Below are positions 51,036-63,064 of a stretch of 64,000 nt of DNA, one piece after another; position 1 is the first letter of the stretch; each line of letters starts with the position of its first letter. The DNA is taken from NCBI GenBank assembly GCA_036261615.1, contig DATAKK010000055.1, positions 13,623 through 77,622 of the forward strand, in the 5' to 3' direction. This stretch comes from JAJYQH01 sp036261615. Lineage in GTDB: Bacteria > Actinomycetota > Actinomycetes > Propionibacteriales > Propionibacteriaceae. The notes beneath the pieces were generated by a model. It had not been told where the DNA came from. It searched no databases and was given only the letters and a program-made list of their open reading frames with translations. The translations under genes were made by a program, and so were the position numbers.

Positions 51036-53804
51036 TCACGACTCCCCGCCCGCGTGACCGGAGGCGCCGGCGGTGACGTCGAGCAGCTGGTACTGGTCGA
51101 TGGCCCGGGTGACCCAGTCGGAGGGCACCTCTCCGGCCTCGGCCAGCTGCTGCAGGGCGGCCACCACCATCGACGGCCCGTCGATGTGGAAGAACCGGCG
51201 CGCCGCCTGCCGGGTGTCGGAGAAGCCGAAGCCGTCGGCCCCCAGGGACCGGAACCGGCCCGGTACCCAGCGCTCGATCTGGTCCTGCACCTGGCGCATG
51301 TAGTCGCTCGTCGCGATCACCGGCCCGGGCCGCCCCTCGAGCTTGCGGGTGACGAACGGAACCTGGCGCTCCTCGTCGGGGTGCAGCAGGTTGTGCTCGT
51401 CGCAGCGGAGCCCGTCGCGGCGCATCTCGCCCCAGCTGGTGACGCTCCACACGTCGGCCACCACCCCGAAGTCCTGCTTGAGCAGCTCCTGGGCCTCCAA
51501 GGCCCACGGGACGCCGACACCCGAGGCGAGCAGCTGCACCCGGCGGGCGTCCGAGCCGACGCCCTCGAAGCTGCCCTCTTTGAGCAGGTACATGCCGTTG
51601 AGCAGGTCGTCGACCGGCAGGCCGGCCGGCTCCGCGGGCTGCGGCATCGGCTCGTTGTAGGCCATGAGGTAGTAGATGACGTTCTCCTGCGCCTCGCCGT
51701 ACATGCGGCGCAGCCCGTCCTGGACGATGTAGCTGATCTCGTACCCGTAGGCGGGGTCCCACGTCACCACGGCCGGGTTGGTGGCCGCGAGCAGCGGGCT
51801 GTGCCCGTCCATGTGCTGGGTGCCCTCGCCGGTGAGCGTGGTGCGTCCGGCGGTGGCCCCGATGAGGAAGCCCCGCACCATCTGGTCGCCCGCCGCCCAG
51901 AACTCGTCGCCCGTGCGCTGAAAGCCGAACATCGAGTAGAAGACGTACACCGGCACCATCGGCAGGCCGTGGGTGGCGTACGACGACCCGGCGGCCGAGA
52001 AGGCGGCCGAGGAGCCGGCCTCGCTGATGCCGACCTCGAGGATCTGGCCGTTGGTGGCCTCCCGGTAGGCGAGCATCAGCTCGTGGTCGACCGGGGTGTA
52101 GTTCTGCCCGTTCGGGTTGTAGATCTTGATCGTCGGGAAGAACGAGTCCATGCCGAAGGTGCGGGCCTCGTCGGGGATGATCGGCACGACGTGCGGGGCG
52201 AACTTCTTGTCGCGCATGAGGTCCTTGAGCAGCCGCACGAAGGCCATCGTCGTGGCCACCGGCTGGTTGCCCGACCCCTTGCGGACGCCGGCGAACGCCT
52301 TGTCGTCGGGGATCGCGAGGACGTTGTCCTTGTGGGCGCGCCGCTCCGGGAGGAACCCGCCCAGGTCGCGGCGCCGCTCGAGCATGTACTTGATCCGGGG
52401 ATCGTCCTTGCCCGGACGCACGTACGGCGGCGTCCAGTGGTCGTTCTCCTCGAGCTGGGCGTCGGTGACCGGCATGTCGAGCCGGTCGCGGAACAGTTTG
52501 AGGTCTTCGAGGCTGAACTTCTTCATCTGGTGCGTCGCGTTGCGGCCGGCGAAGCTCGAGCCGAGCACGTACCCCTTGATCGTCTGGGCGAGGATCACGG
52601 TCGGGGCACCGGTGAACTCGGTGGCCGACTTGTAGGCCGCGTAGACCTTCTGGTAGTCGTGGCCGCCGCGCTTGAGCGCCCAGATCTGCTCGTCGCTCCA
52701 GTCCTCGACCATCTTCAGCGTGCGCGGGTCGCGGCCGAAGAAGTGCTCGCGCACGTAAGCGCCGTTGTTGGCCTTGAACGTCTGGAAGTCGCCGTCGCGC
52801 GTGGTGTTCATCACGTTGACGAGGGCGCCCTCGGTGTCCTGCGCGAACAGCGGGTCCCACCCGCGGCCCCAGAGCACCTTGATGACGTTCCAGCCGGCGC
52901 CGCGGAAGAACATCTCCAGTTCCTGGACGATCTTGCCGTTGCCGCGCACCGGGCCGTCGAGGCGCTGGAGGTTGCAGTTGATGACGAAGGTGAGGTTGTC
53001 GAGGCCCTCGTTGGCGGCCAGTTGCAGCAGGCCGCGCGACTCGGGCTCGTCCATCTCGCCGTCGCCGAGGAACGCCCAGACGTGCTGCTGCGAGGTGTCC
53101 TTAAGGCCGCGGTTGTGCAGGTAGCGGTTGAACTGCGCCTGGTAGATCGCGTTCATGGGACCGATGCCCATGCTCACGGTCGGGAACTCCCAGAAGTCGG
53201 GCATCATCCGCGGGTGCGGGTAGCTCGGCAGGGCCCGGACGTGACCGTCGGTGTAGTGGCTCTTCTCCTGGCGGAAGCCGTCGAGGTCGGCCTCCTCGAG
53301 GCGTCCCTCGAGGAAGGCGCGGGCGTACATGCCGGGCGAGGCGTGGCCCTGGAAGAAGATCTGGTCGCCGCCGCCGGGGTGGTCCTTGCCGCGGAAGAAG
53401 TGGTTGAGGCCGACCTCGTAGAGCGTGGCCGACGACGCGTAGCTGGACAGGTGGCCGCCGACGCCGATGCCGGGACGCTGGGCGCGGTGGACGAGGATGG
53501 CGGCGTTCCAGCGGATGAGGCGGCGGTAGCCGCGCTCGAGGTCCTCGTCGCCGGGGTAGGCCGGCTCCTTGGACGCCGGGATGGTGTTGACGTAGTCGGT
53601 CGACACGAGCGACGGGACGCCGATCTGGCGCTCACGCGCGCGCTCGAGCAGACGCAGCATGACGTAGCGGGCCCGGTTGCGGCCCTCGGAGTCGATGAGG
53701 CCGTCGAGCGATTCGAGCCACTCCGAGGTCTCCTCGGCGTCGGTCTCGGGGAGATTGGTGGGCTGACCGTTGATCATCGGCCCGGGTTCCTCGCGTGGGA
53801 TCAC
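51036..53804 (-). CDS. aceE: Pyruvate dehydrogenase E1 component, homodimeric
   Basis: A 922-aa thiamine-diphosphate enzyme that decarboxylates pyruvate for the PDH complex. NAAILVHRAQRPGIGVGGHLSSYASSATLYEVG, the TPP motif FLGDGEMDEPESRGLLQLAANEGLDNLTFVINCNLQRLDGPVRGNGKI (GDG...N, described by its key residues) and a C-terminal transketolase-like domain are intact. GTG at 53804 has AAAGGA 6 nt before; Met21 is a possible later start. The 219-nt upstream region contains an inverted repeat TGGCA-N5-TGCCA at 53846-53860. Confidence 0.96.
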   Translation of the reverse strand: MIPREEPGPMINGQPTNLPETDAEETSEWLESLDGLIDSEGRNRARYVMLRLLERARERQIGVPSLVSTDYVNTIPASKEPAYPGDEDLERGYRRLIRWNAAILVHRAQRPGIGVGGHLSSYASSATLYEVGLNHFFRGKDHPGGGDQIFFQGHASPGMYARAFLEGRLEEADLDGFRQEKSHYTDGHVRALPSYPHPRMMPDFWEFPTVSMGIGPMNAIYQAQFNRYLHNRGLKDTSQQHVWAFLGDGEMDEPESRGLLQLAANEGLDNLTFVINCNLQRLDGPVRGNGKIVQELEMFFRGAGWNVIKVLWGRGWDPLFAQDTEGALVNVMNTTRDGDFQTFKANNGAYVREHFFGRDPRTLKMVEDWSDEQIWALKRGGHDYQKVYAAYKSATEFTGAPTVILAQTIKGYVLGSSFAGRNATHQMKKFSLEDLKLFRDRLDMPVTDAQLEENDHWTPPYVRPGKDDPRIKYMLERRRDLGGFLPERRAHKDNVLAIPDDKAFAGVRKGSGNQPVATTMAFVRLLKDLMRDKKFAPHVVPIIPDEARTFGMDSFFPTIKIYNPNGQNYTPVDHELMLAYREATNGQILEVGISEAGSSAAFSAAGSSYATHGLPMVPVYVFYSMFGFQRTGDEFWAAGDQMVRGFLIGATAGRTTLTGEGTQHMDGHSPLLAATNPAVVTWDPAYGYEISYIVQDGLRRMYGEAQENVIYYLMAYNEPMPQPAEPAGLPVDDLLNGMYLLKEGSFEGVGSDARRVQLLASGVGVPWALEAQELLKQDFGVVADVWSVTSWGEMRRDGLRCDEHNLLHPDEERQVPFVTRKLEGRPGPVIATSDYMRQVQDQIERWVPGRFRSLGADGFGFSDTRQAARRFFHIDGPSMVVAALQQLAEAGEVPSDWVTRAIDQYQLLDVTAGASGHAGGES

Positions 53805-54023
53805 TCCTCGTCCTTTCTCACACAGGCCATATCCCTCACAAGGGCTGGCATCGGCTGCCATCTTTCACCGTCACCGACGCCTTTGTCACAGGCGCAGGTC
53901 GTGGTTGGGACCGCGTGGGGTCGACCGCGGCCGGGATCGGCGGCGTGCGGAAGGGCACAGTGGGACAAACCTAGCGCGGACGAGGGAGTGCCGAAAACCG
54001 ACGAGAAACCCCCTGGGAGCGCC

Positions 54024-54848
54024 TCACTCCCCCCGCGCCACCGGGCGTGAGGGGTCGCTGATCCAGTCGGACCACGAGCCGGCGTAGAGGGCGACGCCGG
54101 GCACGCCGGCGACGTCCAGGGCCCACAGCACCTGGGCCGCGGTGACGCCGGAGCCGCAGCTCACCGCGTCCCCCGATCCCAGCGGGGCCAGGCGGCGGCG
54201 CAACTCGTCGACCGGCAGGAGCGTCCCGTCGGGGGTGAACAGATCGGCGGCCGGGAGGTTGAGGGCCCCGGGGATGTGCCCGGCGACCGGGTCGATGGGT
54301 TCCACGTCGCCCCGGAACCGTTCGGGGGCGCGGACGTCGGCGAGCCGGTGACCGGCTGCGAGCAGGTCGGACACCTCGTCGGCGTCCACGCGCGGCAGTC
54401 GGTCGGCACCCGGCTCGAAGTCGCCGGGCTGTGCCATCTCCGGGCCGCCGCTCACCGCGGCTCCCTCGGCCAGCCATGCTGCGTACCCGCCGTCGAGCAC
54501 CTCGACCCGGGGATGGCCGGCGTTGACGAGCATCCACCAGGCGCGACCGGCAGACAGCGAGGTGCGCTGGTCGTAGACGACGACGGGCGCGGACGCCGAG
54601 ACGCCCGCGCGGCGCATCGCCTCGCCGAAGACGGCGGCGTCGGGCAGCGGGTGGCGCCCGCCGGGGCCGGTGTGCGGTGCGGCGAGGTCGGCGTCCAGAT
54701 CGACGAACGCGGCACCGGGGATGTGGCCCTCGATGTACTCGCGCTCGCCCCGACCCGGCTCGGTGAGGTAGTAGCGGACGTCGAGCAGGGTGAGGCGCTC
54801 ACCCCGGTCGAGGCGGTCACGCAGGTCGGCGGCGCTCACTCGGCTCAT
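54024..54848 (-). CDS. Sulfurtransferase (two rhodanese domains)
   Basis: A 274-aa thiosulfate/3-mercaptopyruvate sulfurtransferase. The N-terminal rhodanese domain (LLDVRYYL...EYIEGHIPGAAFVDLD) is inactive-type; the C-terminal one has the active Cys in AVSCGSGVTAAQVLWAL. The sulfur donor is unknown. The ATG at 54848 lies 6 nt after TAGGGT, so it is leaderless; the upstream in-frame GTG is rejected. Confidence 0.93.
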   Translation of the reverse strand: MSRVSAADLRDRLDRGERLTLLDVRYYLTEPGRGEREYIEGHIPGAAFVDLDADLAAPHTGPGGRHPLPDAAVFGEAMRRAGVSASAPVVVYDQRTSLSAGRAWWMLVNAGHPRVEVLDGGYAAWLAEGAAVSGGPEMAQPGDFEPGADRLPRVDADEVSDLLAAGHRLADVRAPERFRGDVEPIDPVAGHIPGALNLPAADLFTPDGTLLPVDELRRRLAPLGSGDAVSCGSGVTAAQVLWALDVAGVPGVALYAGSWSDWISDPSRPVARGE

Positions 54849-54897
54849 CGGCACACCCTAGCGAGACCGGCGGGGCGGACGCCGCGACGTCCGGGGG

Positions 54898-55557
54898 TCA
54901 GCCGGCATCCGGCGCCGCGAACGGCAGCACCTCGGGGCTGGGGATCGCCACCGCCCGCTCGATGGTCATCCGCTGGCGGTGGTGGCGCCGGCACAGCACC
55001 TGGTAGGTGACGGTGGGGGCGTCCGGGGCGGCGACGTCGCCGACCGCGACCTGGCTGCCCTCGGTGACCATCACCCCCTCGACCACCCGGGCGTTGTGGG
55101 TGGCGGGGGCACCGCACCAGCACAGCGGCCGCACCTGCGGGGTCTCCATCCGGTCGCACAGTTCGATGAGGCGCTTCGAGCCGGGGAACAGCTCGGTGCG
55201 GAAGTCGGCGAGGATGCCGAAGGCGAAGACGTCGATGGCGAGGTCGTCGACGACCCGGGCGAGGTCGTCGATCTGCGCCGGCGTGTAGAACTGGGCCTCG
55301 TCGCACACGAGGAAGTCGATCCGCTCCCCGCCGGTGAGCGCGCCGACGACGTGCTCCCACACGTCGAAGTCGGCATCCACCTCGGTGGCGGCGGCGCGCA
55401 GGCCGATGCGGGAGGTGATCGTCGCCGGCCCCGACCGGTCGTGACTGGTGAACAGGCGTCCGGACCGGCCGTGCCGCGACTGGGTGTAGGCCATCTGCAG
55501 CGCCAGCGTCGACTTGCCCGAGTCCATCGGGCCGGCGAAGTAGACCAGCTCAGCCAC
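54898..55557 (-). CDS. tdk: Thymidine kinase
   Basis: A 219-aa class II thymidine kinase (salvage of thymidine). Walker A GPMDSGKST is at residues 9-17; the catalytic DEAQFY is near 88. Zinc-knuckle Cys lie at LCWCGAPA and VLCRRHH. It starts at GTG, overlapping the preceding gene by 8 bp. Present alongside thyA, so dTMP can be made or salvaged. Confidence 0.95.
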   Translation of the reverse strand: MAELVYFAGPMDSGKSTLALQMAYTQSRHGRSGRLFTSHDRSGPATITSRIGLRAAATEVDADFDVWEHVVGALTGGERIDFLVCDEAQFYTPAQIDDLARVVDDLAIDVFAFGILADFRTELFPGSKRLIELCDRMETPQVRPLCWCGAPATHNARVVEGVMVTEGSQVAVGDVAAPDAPTVTYQVLCRRHHRQRMTIERAVAIPSPEVLPFAAPDAG

Positions 55558-56704
55558 GGCCGCTCCACGGCGCGGGCCGCACGGGCCCGTCGACGAACAG
55601 CGGCACGGCGGCCTCCTCGGGCGTGAGCGAGCCGTGCATGCCGACGAGGCCGAACTCCTGCGGGAAGTCGCGGGACATGAGCGCCCAGGTGCCGCGCATC
55701 GCCACGAGCACGTCGCCGAAGTGACCGGCCATGCTCGCCGGGGTCGCCCCGAACCACTCCTCCTCGATCGCCTGGTCGCGAGTGACGACCCACGCGCGCT
55801 CCCCGAGGAAGGCGGCGAACCGGCGGGCGACGGCGTCCGGGGTGAGGGAGTAGAGCTGCCGGAAGCGGGCCTCGCCGGCGAGGAGGTCGACGCCGTCGAG
55901 CAGGCCCGGCTGGTCGTCGAGAACGATCCGGGTGCGCGCTGGCACGTCGATCATCCCGTGGTCGCCGGTGACGAGCAGCACGACGTCGTCGGGCAGCTCG
56001 GCGCGCAGCTGCTCGGCGAAGCCGTCGATGCGGTGCAGCACCCGGCGCCAGGCCTCGGACGCCGTTCCCCGCCCGTGCCCGGCGTGGTCGAGCCGCCGCT
56101 CGTAGACGTAGACGCACGACCGCTCCCCCGCGGCGGCCGCCCCGGTGATCGCCGCCATCCGGGCGTCCCCGTCAGCGTCGTCGTCGATGCCGACGAACTC
56201 GGCCCCGCGCAGCGCGGCCCGGGTGAGCCCGCTGCCCTCGAACCGGGGCAGCACGACGCTCGTGCAGGTGACCCCGTGCGCGCTCATCGTCTCGAACATC
56301 GTGTCGTGCGGCTGGAACGACTCGACCGCCTCGGGCCCGTGCTCCCACGTCAGCGCGTTCATGCGGACGCCGGACGCCGGCTCGCGGAAGGTGTAGCCGG
56401 CGATGCCGTGCACACCGGGCGGGCATCCGGTGCCGAGGCAGGTGATCGAGGTGGCGGTGGTGCTCGGCACGCCGCTGGTGAGCTCGACGGCGTCCCCGAA
56501 GAGCTCGGCGAAGTAGGGCGCGTCGCGCAGGTGCGAGCGCACCAGTCCGAGGCCGAGGCCGTCGACGAGCAGGACGACGTAGCGGGTGGACGCCGGCAGC
56601 CCGAGCCGGTCGACCATGCCGGGCACGCCGAGGTGCGCGGCGACGGCGGGAAGGATGTCGGAGAGGGTCGACTGACCGTAGGCGGGGACGACCTTCACAC
56701 TCAT
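55550..56704 (-). CDS. Alkaline-phosphatase superfamily phosphodiesterase/nucleotide pyrophosphatase-like
   Basis: A 384-aa protein. YVVLLVDGLGLGLVRSHL and GVPSTTATSITCLGTGCPPGVHGIAGY are the metal and nucleophile (Thr/Ser) regions; LVTGDHGMIDVP and MHGSLTPEEAAVPL give the remaining metal ligands (Asp-His and His). It is typical of the type I phosphodiesterase / NPP family. The exact substrate is unknown. ATG overlaps the DUF5998 stop (ATGA), and its own stop overlaps tdk. Confidence 0.85.
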   Translation of the reverse strand: MSVKVVPAYGQSTLSDILPAVAAHLGVPGMVDRLGLPASTRYVVLLVDGLGLGLVRSHLRDAPYFAELFGDAVELTSGVPSTTATSITCLGTGCPPGVHGIAGYTFREPASGVRMNALTWEHGPEAVESFQPHDTMFETMSAHGVTCTSVVLPRFEGSGLTRAALRGAEFVGIDDDADGDARMAAITGAAAAGERSCVYVYERRLDHAGHGRGTASEAWRRVLHRIDGFAEQLRAELPDDVVLLVTGDHGMIDVPARTRIVLDDQPGLLDGVDLLAGEARFRQLYSLTPDAVARRFAAFLGERAWVVTRDQAIEEEWFGATPASMAGHFGDVLVAMRGTWALMSRDFPQEFGLVGMHGSLTPEEAAVPLFVDGPVRPAPWSGRG

Positions 56705-57285
56705 CGGGCGCGTCCGACGGCCTGCTGCAGGACGCTGGCGAAGCGGATCAGCCGGTCGACGTTCTCGGCGCCGTCGGCGGCGGGACTCATCCGGATGGTG
56801 AGGTCGTCGCCGGTGATCGTCCCGGTGTAGCCGTGGTCGGCCTCGCAGGCGGGGTCGCTGCAGCCGGCAGGCTCCATGTCGACCCGGCCGAGGACGCCCC
56901 AGCCGAGCACCAGCCACGTCTCGACGACGCGCGGACGCCGGGAGTCGAAGTGCTCCGGCTTCTGCACCACCCGCGACAGCGACACCGACCGGACGTTGGT
57001 GAGCGGGACGGTCTCGGTCGTCGTGATCGCCTGGTCCTCGGCGTTGGCCTCCTCGGCCCCCTCGTCGGTGTGCAGGGCCACCAGCCGGGTGGGCGTGACG
57101 ACGAGCACGGTGAGGTGCCGGTGGATCTCGTCGCCCATGAACGTCGCCTCCTGGTGCACCAGATGGTGCAGCGCCGGCTCGTCCCCGAGGGCCAGGGCGA
57201 GGGAGTCGGTGACGAACTCCGGGAAGTAGCCGCAGGCCTCGATATCGACGCGCAACTGGCGGCTCAGTGTCGATGACAGGGTCAC
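56701..57285 (-). CDS. DUF5998 family protein
   Basis: A 194-aa actinobacterial protein. ACGYFPEFVTDSLALAL, VHQEATFMGDEIHRHLTVLVVTPTRLVALHTDE and LGWGVLGRVDMEPAGCSDPACEADHGYTG match the family, including the Cys set near the C-terminus. Function unknown. GTG at 57285 is preferred because homology begins there; an alternative GTG at 57306 would add 7 residues. Confidence 0.85.
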   Translation of the reverse strand: MTLSSTLSRQLRVDIEACGYFPEFVTDSLALALGDEPALHHLVHQEATFMGDEIHRHLTVLVVTPTRLVALHTDEGAEEANAEDQAITTTETVPLTNVRSVSLSRVVQKPEHFDSRRPRVVETWLVLGWGVLGRVDMEPAGCSDPACEADHGYTGTITGDDLTIRMSPAADGAENVDRLIRFASVLQQAVGRAR

Positions 57286-57372
57286 CCCGGCATCATCCCA
57301 CGCCACGACGCCGCGGGCCCCCGGGGAGTCGGTGCCCTAGGCCACGACCGGTGTTGCGGATAGGGTGCGAGC

Positions 57373-58437
57373 ATGTCCAATCGACCGTTTGTCGGTGCCC
57401 GGATGGAGGAATTCGTCTATCGCCGGGTCAACCGCGTCCTCCGGCGGATGGGTTGGACGGAGGCCGTGCTGCCGTTCACCGGGTACGGCACCCAGTCGCA
57501 GGTGCGGGTGCTCGCCCGCGTCGTCCTGCGGCCCGCCGAGCCGCGCACCCCGCTGGGCAAGGCCGCCGAGGAGATGCTGCTGCAGCGCGGCTGGCGCAAC
57601 TTCGTCGCGGCCCCGATCCCGCACACCGAGGTGAGCGTCACCGTCGGCAGTTCCGGGATCACCCTGCGCACCGACCGCAACGGCTACGTCGATGTCCGGG
57701 TGAAGAGCGAGATGCTCAACCCCGGCTGGAACCACGTGACGATCACCACGCCGACGTCGCTGCCCACCGACGCCCCGGTCATGGTCGTCGACGACTCGCA
57801 GACCTTCGGACTCGTGAGCGACATCGACGACACGGTCATCTCGACCTTCCTGCCCCGGTTGTTCATTGCTGCGTGGAACTCGCTCGTGCTCACCGAGCAG
57901 GCGCGCCAGCCCGTCCCCGGCATGGCCGACATGCTCACGAAGCTGCTCGCCGACCACCCCGGCGCGCCGATCATCTACGTCTCGACGGGCGCCTGGAACA
58001 CCTTCTCCTTCCTCAACCGCTTCCTCCAGCGGCACGGGTTCCCGATCGGGCCGATGCTGCTCACCGACTGGGGACCCACGAACACCGGCTGGTTCCGCAG
58101 CGGGGCCGACCACAAGAGCAGGGCGCTGCGCGAGCTCGCCCGCGACTTCCCGACCATCCGCTGGGTGCTCATCGGCGACGACGGACAGCACGACCCGATG
58201 CTGTACTCCGAGTTCGCCGAGCTGCAGCCCGAGCACGTCCGGGCGATCGCCATCCGCGAGCTCACCATGGCCGAGCAGGTGCTGGCCCACGGCACCGCGA
58301 CGGTGCTCCAGGACGCCGACGCGGTGCAGTGGACGCCGGAATCGGCCCCCGAGGTCCGTGGTCCCGACGGCACGGCCCTGCTGCCGCAGCTGCAGCAGGT
58401 GCTCGCGGAGACCGACGAGGTCGTGGCCGCCCGCTGA
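57373..58437 (+). CDS. App1-type (DUF2183) phosphatase-domain protein
   Basis: A 354-aa protein. Residues ~30-140 form a beta-rich N-terminal domain. VSDIDDTVISTF (Asp150-x-Asp152-Asp153-Thr) starts the HAD-like catalytic domain; YVSTGAWNTFSFLNRFLQRHGFP and LIGDDGQHDPMLYSEFA complete it. Yeast App1 is a phosphatidate phosphatase; bacterial members are little studied. Leaderless: TAGGGT, 6 nt, ATG. Confidence 0.88.
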   Translation: MSNRPFVGARMEEFVYRRVNRVLRRMGWTEAVLPFTGYGTQSQVRVLARVVLRPAEPRTPLGKAAEEMLLQRGWRNFVAAPIPHTEVSVTVGSSGITLRTDRNGYVDVRVKSEMLNPGWNHVTITTPTSLPTDAPVMVVDDSQTFGLVSDIDDTVISTFLPRLFIAAWNSLVLTEQARQPVPGMADMLTKLLADHPGAPIIYVSTGAWNTFSFLNRFLQRHGFPIGPMLLTDWGPTNTGWFRSGADHKSRALRELARDFPTIRWVLIGDDGQHDPMLYSEFAELQPEHVRAIAIRELTMAEQVLAHGTATVLQDADAVQWTPESAPEVRGPDGTALLPQLQQVLAETDEVVAAR

Positions 58438-58540
58438 CCGGCGTCCGGGCGTCGTCGGGGGCCCTGTCGGCGTGGAGTTTTGGCGGCGGGGCCCGGATTC
58501 GCCAGAATCACAGGGTTGAGCACCGCACCACGAGTGGAGA

Positions 58541-60976
<2,436 letters not shown>

Positions 60977-61031
60977 GCATCGGGGCCCGTCCCTGGGCGG
61001 CTCATCCGGCAGTGGCCGCTAGAGTGCCGCC

Positions 61032-61526
61032 ATGAGCGATTTCGACGACCTGCTGGCCGCCAACGCCCGCTACGCGAGCGAATTCACCGACGGAGGCTTC
61101 GACGGCAAGGCCCACGCGGGCGTGTGCGTGGTCACCTGCATGGACTCCCGCATCGAACCGCTGGCCATGCTCGGCCTCAAGCTGGGCGACGCCAAGATCC
61201 TCCGCACTCCGGGCGGCCGGATCACCCCCGACGCGCTGGTCGGCTGCATCCTCGCGGTGCACCTGCTCAACGCCCAGCGGATCATGGTGATCCCGCACAC
61301 CCGCTGCGCGATGGGTTCGGGCGACGACCTCGCGATCGCCGCGAAGGTGCAGGAGGCCACAGGCACCGACATCCGCGGGATGGTGCTCGGCTCCACCCCC
61401 GACCAGGAGGCCGGCATGCGCTACGACGTGAGCCTGCTGCGCACCCATCCCCTGCTCGCCGGCCGCGCGACGATCGGAGGCTTCCTCTACGACGTCGACA
61501 AGGGCACCCTCACCCAGAAGCTGTGA
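61032..61526 (+). CDS. Beta-class carbonic anhydrase
   Basis: A 164-aa zinc enzyme interconverting CO2 and bicarbonate. Zinc ligands Cys36, His89 and Cys92 and the catalytic Asp38-Arg40 pair (CMDSR, HTRC) are intact. It is the short actinobacterial form with LRTPGGRITPDALVG. Leaderless: TAGAGT, 6 nt, ATG. The next gene starts 4 nt after it. Confidence 0.92.
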   Translation: MSDFDDLLAANARYASEFTDGGFDGKAHAGVCVVTCMDSRIEPLAMLGLKLGDAKILRTPGGRITPDALVGCILAVHLLNAQRIMVIPHTRCAMGSGDDLAIAAKVQEATGTDIRGMVLGSTPDQEAGMRYDVSLLRTHPLLAGRATIGGFLYDVDKGTLTQKL

Positions 61527-61530
61527 CCCC

Positions 61531-62055
61531 ATGAACGTGCTCTTCATCAACGGGACGGTCGGCGCCGGCAAGACGACGACCATGGACGCCGTCGGGGTCA
61601 TCCTCCGCGGTGCCGGCGTCCCGCACGCTCTCATCGATCTCGACGGGCTCCGCAACGCCTGGCCGGCGCCCGACGACGACCCGTTCAACATCCGGGTCGC
61701 GCAGATCAACCTGGCGGCGATGTCCGACACCTACCGCCAGTTCGGCGCCCAGATGCTCGTGGTGGCCGGCGTCCTCGAGAGCCTCGACCAGCGCGACCGG
61801 TGCGAGGCGATGATCGGATCGCGGATGACCGTGGTGCGGCTGCGGCCCTACGCGGACGCCGTGCGCGAACGGCTGTGGCACCGGCAGCACCGCGACGAGG
61901 CCGAGCGCGACTGGCACCTCGAGCGGGCCGGGCAGCTCGACGGGATCCTCGAGACCGCCCAGCTCGACGACGCCGTCGTAGAGGTCGGTCGCGAACTGCC
62001 GATCGAGGTGGCGAAGAAGGTGCTCGCCAGCGCCGGGTTCGCCGACCAGGGCTGA
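61531..62055 (+). CDS. Small P-loop kinase-like NTPase
   Basis: A 174-aa protein. Walker A GTVGAGKTT is at 8-16 and LIDLDGLRNAWP near 40 suggests an adenylylsulfate/gluconate-kinase-type lid region. VVAGVLESLDQRDRCEAMIGSRMTVVRLRP forms the remaining core. The family resembles small nucleoside/sugar kinases; the substrate is unknown. It starts 4 nt after the carbonic anhydrase gene, so the two are co-transcribed. Confidence 0.75.
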   Translation: MNVLFINGTVGAGKTTTMDAVGVILRGAGVPHALIDLDGLRNAWPAPDDDPFNIRVAQINLAAMSDTYRQFGAQMLVVAGVLESLDQRDRCEAMIGSRMTVVRLRPYADAVRERLWHRQHRDEAERDWHLERAGQLDGILETAQLDDAVVEVGRELPIEVAKKVLASAGFADQG

Positions 62056-62102
62056 GGCACCGCGCCCGTCGGGCCCGGGCCCCTGCCGCCTAGGCTGGGG
62101 GC

Positions 62103-62735
62103 GTGGACGTACGCGGGATGCGCAAGAGCTACGAGAGCGGCGAACTCGACGAGTCGGTGGCCGTCGACGACCCCGTCCGGCAGTTCCAGGAGTGGTTCGA
62201 CAAGGCGCTCGCCGCCGGCGTCCCCGAGCCCAACGCGATGACCGTCGCCACCGTCGGCGCCGACGGACGCCCCTCCACCCGCGTCGTGCTCGTCAAGTCG
62301 TTCGGGCCCGACGGGCTCGTCTGGTACACGAACTACCACTCCCGCAAGGGACGCGACCTCGAGGTCCATCCGTTCGCGGCCCTCCAGTTCCACTGGGTGC
62401 AACTGGAGCGCGTGGTGCGGATCGAGGGCCCGGTCGAGAAGGTGTCACCCCAGGAGTCCGACGAGTACTTCGGGATGCGGCCGCTCGACAGCCGCCTCGG
62501 CGCGTGGGCCTCCCCGCAGAGCGAGGTCATCCCCGGCCGGGCGACGCTCGTGAGCAACGCCGCCAAGGCCTCGGCGCGGTTCGGCCTCAACCCGCCGCGT
62601 CCGGAGTGGTGGGGCGGCTACCGCCTGCGTCCGGAGATGTGGGAGTTCTGGCAGGGCCGCAAGTCGCGGCTGCACGACCGGCTCCGCTACCGGCTCGTTG
62701 ACGGCCGCTGGGTGCGGGAGCGGCTGGCCCCCTGA
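62103..62735 (+). CDS. pdxH: Pyridoxamine 5'-phosphate oxidase
   Basis: A 210-aa FMN enzyme making pyridoxal 5'-phosphate. MRKSYESGELDESVAVDDPVRQFQEWFDKAL, TVATVGADGRPSTRVVLVKSFG, YTNYHSRKGRDLEVHPFAALQFHW and the C-terminal LRYRLVDGRWVRERLAP fit the family. Leaderless: TAGGCT, 6 nt, GTG. Confidence 0.96.
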   Translation: MDVRGMRKSYESGELDESVAVDDPVRQFQEWFDKALAAGVPEPNAMTVATVGADGRPSTRVVLVKSFGPDGLVWYTNYHSRKGRDLEVHPFAALQFHWVQLERVVRIEGPVEKVSPQESDEYFGMRPLDSRLGAWASPQSEVIPGRATLVSNAAKASARFGLNPPRPEWWGGYRLRPEMWEFWQGRKSRLHDRLRYRLVDGRWVRERLAP

Positions 62736-63064
62736 GAGGTGGAAAAGGCTCCTGTCCTCGTCGCCGGGTGGCCGGGGGCTGACCCTGCTCGAGGTCACCT
62801 GCGTGACCGGGATGACGGGCAACGGGGACCACGATGCTTCCTCGATTTGCTGTACGACTTTTCGGTTACACCAGCTTCAGCCTCCGCCCGCGCCGAAGCG
62901 GACGGGCAGCAAGACCGGCTGCCTGCGGGGACACCCTGATTCCAGCCTCCCCTATCCTGGCCCCGAAACTCACTCACTCTAGTCACTAGCTTTCCTAGCC
63001 AGGAGAGCTTTGACGGGTGTAGAATCGAATATCAGTACGAAGCGCGACGGGGGTGGCGCGAACG
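62736..63064 (+). other. Less GC-rich spacer before the DUF222 gene
   Basis: 329 nt with visibly more A/T than the flanks. It contains a 9-bp stem with one G-U pair, AGCTTTCCT-AGCC-AGGAGAGCT (62988-63009), followed by TTGACG (63010-63015), and possible -10 hexamers (TAGAAT, 63020-63025). No convincing ORF, tRNA or terminator with U-tract was found. Confidence 0.5.

Noticed and set aside
51015..54050. Very long plus-strand open frame opposite aceE
   Set aside because: It is the antisense shadow of aceE; the minus strand encodes an intact E1 enzyme.
54849..54854. In-frame GTG at 54854 as start of the sulfurtransferase
   Set aside because: It lies within the 6-nt spacer directly below the TAGGGT box; ATG at 54848 has the normal leaderless spacing.
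62880..62960. Possible tRNA gene in the spacer before the DUF222 gene
   Set aside because: No T-arm GGTTCRA sequence or cloverleaf pairing could be found.
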